Assembly (NCBI GenBank): GCA_041392125.1
Contig: JAWKMR010000003.1
Span: 248,001 to 312,000 of the forward strand
DNA: 64,000 nucleotides
Reading direction: 5' to 3'
DNA from: Halomarinibacterium sp041392125
Lineage (GTDB): Bacteria; Bacteroidota; Bacteroidia; Flavobacteriales; Flavobacteriaceae
Positions 43,295 to 51,290 of the stretch are shown piece after piece; within the stretch, counting starts at the first letter, position 1; every line of letters begins with the position of its first letter. The notes under the pieces were generated by a model. That model did no database searches, was not told where the DNA came from, and saw nothing but the letters and a program-made list of their open reading frames with translations. A program made the translations under genes and the position numbers.

Positions 43295-43798
43295 TTATTT
43301 TCTATAGAAAAGCTCTGTAAAATAATATTTTCCTGAATTGTTTTGAATCACACCAAAACCGGTATGTGTATAGTTTCCTTCTAAAACACTTCTGTGCGAA
43401 GGACTATTAATCCACGCATTAACTAATGTTTCAGCGTTCGTATAGCCGAAAGCTACATTTTCTCCTACCGATTGGGCTCCACGATTTTTTAAAGCTTCTG
43501 AACGAACACCAAAATTGTCGTGACTAATTTTGTTTTTCTCAATCATGTACTGCGTATGATCCACGGCATATGCAGAAGCGTATTGTTGGTCTCTTTTTAA
43601 TTCAGAAAGGCCTAAAGATACTCGGTAAGCGTTTACGTATTGTAAAATTTCGTTGGCCATTTGCCAATCGGTTTCGTTGGCAAGGTTAAGGTCGATTGAA
43701 AGATTGGATTCGTCAACAGTTTCCACACTTTCTTCTTTGGAACAGGATACGGTAGTAAATAATACCATAGCCAGTAGGCTGGTTGTAAGTAGTTTCAT
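43295..43798 (-). CDS. CAP/SCP-domain lipoprotein
   Basis: 167 aa. The SPII signal ends at TTVSCSKE (Cys about 19), followed by the CAP domain (about 45-167) with HTQYMIEKNKISHDNF, GENVAFGY, SPSHRSVL and FTELFYRK. Bacterial CAP-domain proteins are envelope or secreted proteins of varied or unknown function. Monocistronic, and divergent from the isoaspartyl peptidase gene. Confidence 0.9.
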   Translation of the reverse strand: MKLLTTSLLAMVLFTTVSCSKEESVETVDESNLSIDLNLANETDWQMANEILQYVNAYRVSLGLSELKRDQQYASAYAVDHTQYMIEKNKISHDNFGVRSEALKNRGAQSVGENVAFGYTNAETLVNAWINSPSHRSVLEGNYTHTGFGVIQNNSGKYYFTELFYRK

Positions 43799-43886
43799 AA
43801 TTCGGGGGCATCAAATTTGGGGCTTGATGTAGTCCAAAGATAGAAAAAAAATCACACGAAAAAACACTTTATCGTAATTATTATGC

Positions 43887-43902
43887 TTTTTATCGATAAA
43901 AA
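43887..43902. promoter_or_regulatory. 16-bp palindrome between divergent CAP and isoaspartyl peptidase genes
   Basis: TTTTTATCGATAAAAA is a perfect palindrome. Related ATCGATAA words recur just downstream (about 44057-44090) inside the peptidase linker-coding region. Confidence 0.5.
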
Positions 43903-44002
43903 TAATAAATTATGTGTGAAATTTCTTCTTACAAATTTTATGTTACCCCCTGTTATTACAGGATTTAATCGTATTTTTAGGGAAGAATTAAAATATGTAA
44001 GC

Positions 44003-45079
44003 ATGTATAAAATTTTAACATTTTTATTCCTACTTTTTTGGTGTTTTGGTTGTAAAAAAATCGATAATAATGATAAAAATATCGATAAAATGCATTATAC
44101 TGAAAAAGAAAAAGAAGAAAATACACCAAAATTTGCCATCGTAATTCACGGAGGAGCGGGTACTATTTTAAAAGAAAATATGACCGATTCTTTGGAATTA
44201 GCCTATAAAAATAAATTACAAGAGGCCGTTACATTAGGATATCAAATTCTCAAAAACGGAGGAACATCCGTCGAAGCTGTGACCAAAACCATCAATATCA
44301 TGGAAGATTCTCCTCTTTTTAATGCAGGAAAAGGGGCCGTTTTTACGCACGAAGAAACCAACGAATTAGATGCTTCCATTATGGATGGAGCCACTTTAAA
44401 TGCAGGCGCAATTGCAGGAGTTACGCACATAAAAAATCCCATTAATCTTGCCTACGAAGTCATGGTGAATAGCGACCACGTCATGCTTGCAGGAAAAGGC
44501 GCTGAAGAATTTGCCAAACTGCGAGGTTTTGAGTTAGTAGATCCTTCTTATTTTTATACCGAAAATAGATTTCAATCCCTTCAGAAAATAAAAGATAAAG
44601 AAAAAACCGAATTGGACCACGATGGTAAAACTGCTTTTACAGATTCTTTCATAAAAGACTCAAAATTTGGCACCGTGGGCTGTGTGGCTTTAGATAAAAA
44701 TGGAACTATTACTGCGGGAACCTCAACGGGTGGCATGACCAACAAACGTTGGAATCGTATAGGCGATGCTCCTATTATTGGGGCAGGAACCTATGCAAAC
44801 AATGCCACGTGTGGAGTCTCTTCCACAGGCTGGGGCGAATATTTTATTAGAGCCATGGTCGCTCATGATATTTCTGCCATGATGGAGTATAAAGGAGTAT
44901 CTTTACAAGAAGCTGCTCAAGAAGTGATTCAGCAAAAAGTGCCTGCCTTAGGCGGTGATGGTGGTATAGTAGCACTTGACAAAGAAGGCAATATTGCCAT
45001 GGAATTTAACACTGCAGGAATGTATCGCGCTTACATAAATACCGAAGGCGAATTATATATAGGAATTTACAAAGACTGA
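44003..45079 (+). CDS. Isoaspartyl peptidase/L-asparaginase, lipoprotein
   Basis: Ntn-hydrolase of the IaaA/plant-type asparaginase family, about 358 aa. The start was chosen at MYKILTFLFLLFWCFGCKK (44003), which gives a lipoprotein signal; the frame is open from 43883 but that stretch contains a palindrome. FAIVIHGGAGT starts the mature domain. Autocleavage is expected before Thr224 in KFGTVGCVALD, and the small subunit holds GTSTGGMTNK. It would clear isoaspartyl dipeptides or asparagine in the periplasm. Confidence 0.93.
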   Translation: MYKILTFLFLLFWCFGCKKIDNNDKNIDKMHYTEKEKEENTPKFAIVIHGGAGTILKENMTDSLELAYKNKLQEAVTLGYQILKNGGTSVEAVTKTINIMEDSPLFNAGKGAVFTHEETNELDASIMDGATLNAGAIAGVTHIKNPINLAYEVMVNSDHVMLAGKGAEEFAKLRGFELVDPSYFYTENRFQSLQKIKDKEKTELDHDGKTAFTDSFIKDSKFGTVGCVALDKNGTITAGTSTGGMTNKRWNRIGDAPIIGAGTYANNATCGVSSTGWGEYFIRAMVAHDISAMMEYKGVSLQEAAQEVIQQKVPALGGDGGIVALDKEGNIAMEFNTAGMYRAYINTEGELYIGIYKD

Positions 45080-45120
45080 CATCCCTCCCCAACCCTCCCT
45101 TCAAAGGGAGGGAGCCTTTT
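45080..45120. repeat. Dispersed CTCC/GGAG hairpin repeat, copy 2
   Basis: ATCCCTCCCC followed by CCCTCCCTT-CAA-AGGGAGGG. It starts at the stop of the peptidase gene and resembles the reverse complement of the copy at 56540. Confidence 0.75.
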
Positions 45121-45138
45121 AGATAATTATTTTAAAGT

Positions 45139-45441
45139 ATGAAACCACCCTACTACGCTGCTATTTTTACCAGCACACAAACTGAAAATCTTAAAGGATA
45201 TGCTGAAATGGCGGAAGCCATGGAAAAATTAGCAAAAAAACAGCCCGGATATTTAGGCATGGAGCATGCCCGGAGCGAAATAGGCATTACCATTAGTTAT
45301 TGGGAAACACAAGAGGCTATTGCCCATTGGAAAGCCAATCTGGAACATCAAGAAGCACAGCAAATGGGTAGAGAACAATGGTATAAAAACTACACGGTGC
45401 GTATTTGTAAAGTGGAACGGGAGTATCGTTTTGAAAGTTAA
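45139..45441 (+). CDS. Antibiotic biosynthesis monooxygenase (ABM) domain protein
   Basis: 100 aa with the ABM ferredoxin-like fold. Typical segments are YAAIFTSTQTENLKGYAEMA, QPGYLGMEHARSEIGITISYW and EAIAHWKANLEHQEAQ. Members are small dimeric oxygenases or heme-degrading enzymes; the substrate is unknown. It follows the peptidase after a dispersed repeat. It could be cotranscribed. Confidence 0.88.
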   Translation: MKPPYYAAIFTSTQTENLKGYAEMAEAMEKLAKKQPGYLGMEHARSEIGITISYWETQEAIAHWKANLEHQEAQQMGREQWYKNYTVRICKVEREYRFES

Positions 45442-45631
45442 TTTGTTAAAAATCTGCCAAATGTTAAAATGCTTTATACTAAAGAAATTGTTCCTTCCGT
45501 TAGCAAGGTAACTTCCCTCCAAAATTTATTTTTTACATTCATTTTCAGCAGTTTGATACGCACAAATTGTTAAAAATTATCCGTCCGAAGTTTTCGGCAC
45601 AACCATCCTTTTATCGTAATTTAGTAATCCA

Positions 45632-45660
45632 CTCATAAACCGTTTAAACCGTTTTATGAG
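45632..45660. promoter_or_regulatory. Inverted/direct repeat 20 bp upstream of the A2M gene
   Basis: Arms CTCATAAA and TTTATGAG flank a tandem AACCGTTT direct repeat with a GTTTAAAC palindrome at its centre. Possible operator; no regulator is assigned. The remainder of the 239-bp spacer from 45442 is A/T-rich and shows nothing else. Confidence 0.45.
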
Positions 45661-45680
45661 CAACACAAAACCATCATGTT

Positions 45681-48600
45681 ATGACACAGCTAACTCGTCT
45701 TGCCTGCCTCTTTAGCTTAGTATTTTTTGTTTCCTGTTCTAAAAAAACCGATGCTCCGGAAACAGACAACCTCTTTAAATTTAAAGAGTATATTAGCTAC
45801 AATACCTTCGGAAATAAAAGTATTGCAGACCCCATAGAAATTCTTCTTGCAAAACCTTTGGAGCAATTTGAAATGACACAAGAAATTGATCCTGACTTCC
45901 TAAAAATTTCACCAAAAACTGAAGGAAAACTCACCATTGAAAACAGCAGAAACCTTGTTTTTCAACCTTCGGAATTATTAAAACCCAATACCGAATATAC
46001 GGTTACTGTACAACTTGGAAAACTCTATACTAATGTTGAAAAGGATTTTAAAGAATATACCTTTAGTTTTAAAACCATTACCCCAAATTTCAAGATAGAC
46101 TTAGGAAACCTTCAATCCTACAGTAAAGAATGGCAATACATTACCGGAACCCTTCAAAGCGCCGATGTAATTACCGCTGAAAAAGCAAAAGAATTGGTTT
46201 CTGTTTCGCAAAAAGGAAAAAAACTGAAGCTACAATGGCCTTCCGAAGAGGGCTTGGCAAAATATTTCAACTTTACTATTGACAGCATTAAACGCGAAGT
46301 GGAAGACACCCAAATAGACATTGCTTGGGATGGAAAACCTATTGGTTCCGATTTTAAAGGAAATAACACCTTTGTCATTCCGGGACAAAATAATTTTACT
46401 GTTATTGGCGCTAAGGCTTCGGTGGCTCCCAATGCATCGTTAGCTATCAATTTTTCAGATCCACTGCAGGAAAACCAAAATTTTGCCGGGTTAGTTACGG
46501 TTGAAACCGCCGAAAGTCTTCGTTTTGAGGTAGAAGGCAATGTGCTTCACGTGTACCCAAACAATAGAATTATTGGAACTGTTCGAGTCACTATTTTTAA
46601 CGGAATTAAAAACACAGCAGGGTTCGGGCTTAAAAAAGAATTTTCAGAATTGATCTCTTTTGAACAGTTAAAACCTGCGGTGAAGCTTCTTTCGCAAGGG
46701 GTTATTTTACCCAATGCTGCTTCCACCCCCTTGTATTTTGAAGCCGTAAATCTTTCCGCAGTGGATGTTCGCATCATTAAAATTTTTGAAGATAATGTGC
46801 TTCAGTATTTACAAACTTCAAATTTGAATAATACTGACTGGTACGATCTAAACCGAGTAGGACGCCGAGTTGCTAAAAAAACTATTCCCTTAAAAGATGC
46901 ACAATTGGGTGAAAATGGTATTTGGAAATCTTACGGAATTAATCTTTCTGAGTATTTTAATGCAGATCCCGGAGCCATTTACCGAGTGGAATTAAGTTTT
47001 AAAAAGGACTACTCACTATACGATTGCGATTCGGCTACCACTGAAGAATCTAACGAAGAAGACGAGGAATACTACGATGATTATTACGAGGAAGATTACA
47101 CTGAAGATACGGATGAAGATGAAGAAGAACGCGAAGAACGCTACTGGAATAATGAAATTTATAATTACCGAAGATACAGCTACAATTGGCAAGAACGTGA
47201 AAACCCATGCCATCATGCCTATTACAACCAAGACCGCTTAGTGGCTACCAACGTCTTGGGTAGTAACCTTGGGCTTATTGTTAAAAAAGGGGAAAATAAA
47301 TCGTACCATTTTGCAGCCACAAATTTGCTTTCAGCACAACCCGAAAGCGGTGTAAAAATTAATCTGTATTCCTTTCAGCAACAGCTTATTGGCTCCGCAA
47401 CTACCGATGGTCAGGGACTTACGCTGTTTGATTCAGAAAAAACAGTACATTTTGCGGTGGCACAAAAAGGTAATAATTACGCATATGTAAAATTAAACGA
47501 TGGTAACTCTCTTTCATTAAGCAATTTTGACGTTGCTGGGAAAAAACTTCAAAAAGGCCTTAAAGGATTTATCTACACCGAAAGAGGCGTACACCGGCCA
47601 GGCGATAGTATCCACCTTACCTTTGTGTTAAACGACAACACCAATCCTTTACCAAAAGGACATCCTGTAAAACTGGATGTTACCGATGCTCGAGGAAAAC
47701 TGGTTCAGCGTACTGTTTTAAATACTGCTGTGGATGGTTTTTATTATTTCCCTATCGCCACACAGGCAGCTGCACCTACCGGCAATTGGCTCGCAACCAT
47801 TTCCGTCGGGGGAGTAAAGTTTACTAAATATTTAAAAGTCGCTACTATAAAACCAAACCGATTAAAACTGCAACTTGATTTTAAAGATGACATCTTAGAT
47901 GCCAGTAAACCTCTGGAAGGAACAGCCAAAGCATTATGGCTGCATGGAGCCCCTGCTCGAAATTTAAAAATTGAAATGGCCGCTACATTGCGAAGTACTA
48001 ACACTGCTTTTAAAGACTTTTCGGTCTATCATTTTAATGACCCCATTCGTTCGTTTGATGAAATTGAATTGCCCGTGCTCAACACGACACTTTCCGACGA
48101 AGGAACAGTTAATTTCAATAAAAATTTGCAAATCAACGGGAAAGCCCCGGGAATGCTTCAAGCTACTTTTTTAACTAAAGTTTTTGAAGGCGGAGGCGAT
48201 TTCTCTATCGATGTGTTTACAAAAAATGTGGCTCCCTATTCACACTTTGTTGGTATAAAATCTCCTGAAGCGCATCGTTACGGGTCGTATTTCACCAATG
48301 AAAATACAGTATTCGATGTGGCTAGTGTAGATGCCCAAGGTAAAGCTTCCGGAAACCGAGAGTTGGAAGTAAAAGTTTTCAAAATGGAATGGCGCTGGTG
48401 GTGGAATCGTGGTTACGACAACCTTTCACAATATGAAAACGCCATTGTGCATCGTCCTATAAAAGAATTTACAATCACCACTAAAGCCAATGGAAAAAAT
48501 AATTTCACGGTTAATATTCCCGAAGAGGAAGGTGGTCGCTACTTAATAAGAGTGATTGATAAGGCTTCAGGGCATGCCACAGGGCGCATTGCCTATTTCT

Positions 48601-51242
48601 ACCGAAATTGGTGGAATAGACCTGTGGATAATGATGCCGAAAGTGCTAAAATGCTACTTTTCTCAGCCGATAAAGAAAAGTATCAAGTAAACGAAAAAGC
48701 GCAAATTACCTTCCCATCGGGTAGTGAAGGACGTGCTTTAATAAGTATTGAAAACGGAACCGAAGTACTTTCTACACAATGGGTAACTACTGAAAAAGGG
48801 GAAACCACAGTAAGCATCCCGTTAACCAAAGAGATGGCCCCCAATGTATATGTAAATATTTCATTATTACAGCCACACGAACAAACTAAAAACGATTTAC
48901 CTATCAGATTGTATGGGGTGGTTCCCATTTTAGTGGAAGACGCTTCCACTATTCTGAAACCTAAAATTGACATGCCCGAAGTACTAAAACCGGAAGCATC
49001 TTATACTGTAAAAGTTTCGGAAGAAAACAAAAAACCCATGACGTATACCATTGCGGTGGTAGATGAAGGATTGCTCGATTTAACACGTTTTAAAACGCCC
49101 GAAATTCACGAAGCATTCTATACCCGTGAAGCGTTGGGCGTGAAAACCTTTGACATTTTTGACGATGTCATTGGTGCCTATTCAGGCAGTGTAGAAAATA
49201 TTTTTGCCGTTGGAGGTGGCGATGAAGCTGCCGGGGCCAAAAACCGAAAAGCAGATCGTTTCAAACCTGTGGTGAGTTATTTAGGTCCTTTCGAATTAAA
49301 AGCTGGGCAACAGGCCAACCATACTCTAAAAATGCCAAACTATGTGGGTTCGGTACGAACTATGGTCATTGCTGGGGATAAAACCAAAAGTGCTTATGGA
49401 AAAGTAGATAAAGCCACCCCCGTTCGTAAGCCTCTCATGGTTTTGGCTTCGTTACCACGAAAACTTTCTCCCGGCGAAAAAGTAACACTCCCGGTAACTG
49501 TTTTTGCCATGGAGAAAAAGGTAAAATCGGCTACAATTTCAGTGAAAGTGGGCGATGCTTTAAAGCCCGTCAATGGAGTTTCAAAAACTGTCTCTTTCAA
49601 TGAGCCGGGAGAGAAAATTCTCAATTTTGAATTTGAAGTACTCCCTGCAGATACTTTTCAAACTATTGAAGTAATAGCTTCAGGAAATGGCGAAAATGCC
49701 AGTTATAAAGTTGAAATAGATGTTGAAAACCCAAACCCTATTTCACAAAAAACAACTACATATACCTTGTCTGAAAATGCTTCGGAAAGTATCCTCTTTG
49801 AAACCTTTGGGGTCACAGGAACTAATGGAGCAACCTTAGAGTTTTCGACCTTACCTCCAATGGATTTCAACCGACGTTTGGAATACCTCATTCAGTATCC
49901 TCACGGATGTATTGAGCAAACAACCTCATCAGTCTTTCCGCAGTTGTATTTAGAAGACATTTTCGACATCACTTTGGATAGAAAAAATGACATTCAGAAA
50001 AATATAAAAGCCGCCATTACGCGTTTGGGAAATTTTCAACTTGCCAACGGCGGATTAAGCTACTGGTCTGGTGAACAAGACGCCGATGATTGGGGCACTA
50101 ACTATGCGGGTCATTTTATGATTGAAGCAAAACAAAAAGGATATGCCTTACCACTTACCTTTTTGGACAACTGGTTGCGCTATCAAAAAAATGCTGCAAG
50201 ACAATGGCAAAACAACGATGCTCGATACAATAGTAGTTTAGTACAAGCGTATAGGCTGTACACTTTGGCATTGGCAGGACAACCGGAATTGGCTGCCATG
50301 AATCGTTTAAAAGAATCTAAAAATTTAAGTAATGATGCCAAATGGCGACTTGCAGGAGCCTATGCCCTAGCAGGAAAAAAGAATGTAGCTGAAGAAATTG
50401 CGCGTGCTGCAAACATCCATTTTACTCCACAAAGCTATGATTATTACACCTACGGAAGCCCATTTAGAAATAAAGCCATGGCCTTGGAAACATTAGTACT
50501 TTTGGGGGATGACAAGCAACGTGATATGGCCATTTCAGTAGCGAAAGAGTTATCTTCTCAGCGCTGGTATAGCACTCAAGAAACAGCGTATGCGTTAATG
50601 GCTATGGGCAAAATGGTTCAGAAAAATGGAGGAAAATCCATGGAAGTTTCATTTACCAACAACGGAAAAACTACCACGGCAAAAAGTGATAGAGCGTTAG
50701 CTAGTAGATCCTTAGCATTTTCTATGGGTAGCAATACCGTTTCGGTCTCTAACAAAAAAGGGAATGTGGTCTATGTTACGCTTTCGCAAAAAGGAAAATT
50801 ACCCATAGGTGAAGAACTTCCGGAACAAAGAAATTTGAGTGTAAAAAAACAGTTTGTTGATGGAGAAGGAAAACCTTTGGACGTGTCAAACCTTCGACAA
50901 GGAACCGAAATTACAGCAAAAGTTACCGTCATAAATACTACAAACGATTATGTAGGTAATATTGCATTATCGCAGATTTTCCCAAGCGGATGGGAAATTG
51001 TAAATACCAGCTTTACTGAATTAGGAGGTGGTGCTTCAGGGAATGCTCGGTATAAAGACATTCGCGATGATAGAGTCAATTTCTATTTCGATCTAGACAG
51101 TAAAGGCTCGAAAACATTCACCATTAAATTGAATGCTTCCTATTTGGGAACTTATTATTTGCCTGGCACACAAACTGAAGCCATGTACGATAACAATTAT
51201 TATGCACGCAATAAAGGACAGTGGGTTACGGTAGAACAATAA
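45681..51242 (+). CDS. Bacterial alpha-2-macroglobulin with intact thioester
   Basis: 1853-aa periplasmic protease trap anchored by lipid (signal ending FFVSCSKK, Cys about 20). MG domains dominate the N-terminal half. The thioester motif HGCIEQ has its Cys near residue 1410 and lies in the alpha-helical TED domain (about 1390-1650). A C-terminal receptor-like domain ends the protein. An acidic/Tyr-rich insert (about 449-510), bracketed by two Cys, is unusual. It is followed by PBP1C, the well-known A2M-pbpC pairing thought to protect the envelope from foreign proteases and repair peptidoglycan. Confidence 0.96.
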   Translation: MTQLTRLACLFSLVFFVSCSKKTDAPETDNLFKFKEYISYNTFGNKSIADPIEILLAKPLEQFEMTQEIDPDFLKISPKTEGKLTIENSRNLVFQPSELLKPNTEYTVTVQLGKLYTNVEKDFKEYTFSFKTITPNFKIDLGNLQSYSKEWQYITGTLQSADVITAEKAKELVSVSQKGKKLKLQWPSEEGLAKYFNFTIDSIKREVEDTQIDIAWDGKPIGSDFKGNNTFVIPGQNNFTVIGAKASVAPNASLAINFSDPLQENQNFAGLVTVETAESLRFEVEGNVLHVYPNNRIIGTVRVTIFNGIKNTAGFGLKKEFSELISFEQLKPAVKLLSQGVILPNAASTPLYFEAVNLSAVDVRIIKIFEDNVLQYLQTSNLNNTDWYDLNRVGRRVAKKTIPLKDAQLGENGIWKSYGINLSEYFNADPGAIYRVELSFKKDYSLYDCDSATTEESNEEDEEYYDDYYEEDYTEDTDEDEEEREERYWNNEIYNYRRYSYNWQERENPCHHAYYNQDRLVATNVLGSNLGLIVKKGENKSYHFAATNLLSAQPESGVKINLYSFQQQLIGSATTDGQGLTLFDSEKTVHFAVAQKGNNYAYVKLNDGNSLSLSNFDVAGKKLQKGLKGFIYTERGVHRPGDSIHLTFVLNDNTNPLPKGHPVKLDVTDARGKLVQRTVLNTAVDGFYYFPIATQAAAPTGNWLATISVGGVKFTKYLKVATIKPNRLKLQLDFKDDILDASKPLEGTAKALWLHGAPARNLKIEMAATLRSTNTAFKDFSVYHFNDPIRSFDEIELPVLNTTLSDEGTVNFNKNLQINGKAPGMLQATFLTKVFEGGGDFSIDVFTKNVAPYSHFVGIKSPEAHRYGSYFTNENTVFDVASVDAQGKASGNRELEVKVFKMEWRWWWNRGYDNLSQYENAIVHRPIKEFTITTKANGKNNFTVNIPEEEGGRYLIRVIDKASGHATGRIAYFYRNWWNRPVDNDAESAKMLLFSADKEKYQVNEKAQITFPSGSEGRALISIENGTEVLSTQWVTTEKGETTVSIPLTKEMAPNVYVNISLLQPHEQTKNDLPIRLYGVVPILVEDASTILKPKIDMPEVLKPEASYTVKVSEENKKPMTYTIAVVDEGLLDLTRFKTPEIHEAFYTREALGVKTFDIFDDVIGAYSGSVENIFAVGGGDEAAGAKNRKADRFKPVVSYLGPFELKAGQQANHTLKMPNYVGSVRTMVIAGDKTKSAYGKVDKATPVRKPLMVLASLPRKLSPGEKVTLPVTVFAMEKKVKSATISVKVGDALKPVNGVSKTVSFNEPGEKILNFEFEVLPADTFQTIEVIASGNGENASYKVEIDVENPNPISQKTTTYTLSENASESILFETFGVTGTNGATLEFSTLPPMDFNRRLEYLIQYPHGCIEQTTSSVFPQLYLEDIFDITLDRKNDIQKNIKAAITRLGNFQLANGGLSYWSGEQDADDWGTNYAGHFMIEAKQKGYALPLTFLDNWLRYQKNAARQWQNNDARYNSSLVQAYRLYTLALAGQPELAAMNRLKESKNLSNDAKWRLAGAYALAGKKNVAEEIARAANIHFTPQSYDYYTYGSPFRNKAMALETLVLLGDDKQRDMAISVAKELSSQRWYSTQETAYALMAMGKMVQKNGGKSMEVSFTNNGKTTTAKSDRALASRSLAFSMGSNTVSVSNKKGNVVYVTLSQKGKLPIGEELPEQRNLSVKKQFVDGEGKPLDVSNLRQGTEITAKVTVINTTNDYVGNIALSQIFPSGWEIVNTSFTELGGGASGNARYKDIRDDRVNFYFDLDSKGSKTFTIKLNASYLGTYYLPGTQTEAMYDNNYYARNKGQWVTVEQ

Positions 51243-51250
51243 AATTTTCT

Positions 51251-51287
51251 CTCCCCTCCTTGCTAAGGAGGGGATTTAGGGGTGGTT
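51251..51287. repeat. Dispersed CTCC/GGAG hairpin repeat, copy 3
   Basis: CTCCCCTCCTTGCTAAGGAG followed by GGGATTTAGGGGTGGTT. It fills the whole A2M-to-pbpC spacer and reaches the pbpC start region, so it may affect translation of pbpC. Confidence 0.75.
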
Positions 51288-51290
51288 AAA

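Noticed and set aside
47016..47231. Minus-strand hydrophobic frame resembling a small membrane protein
   Set aside because: It is the antisense of the acidic insert of the A2M gene (Glu/Asp codons read as Phe/Val/Ile).
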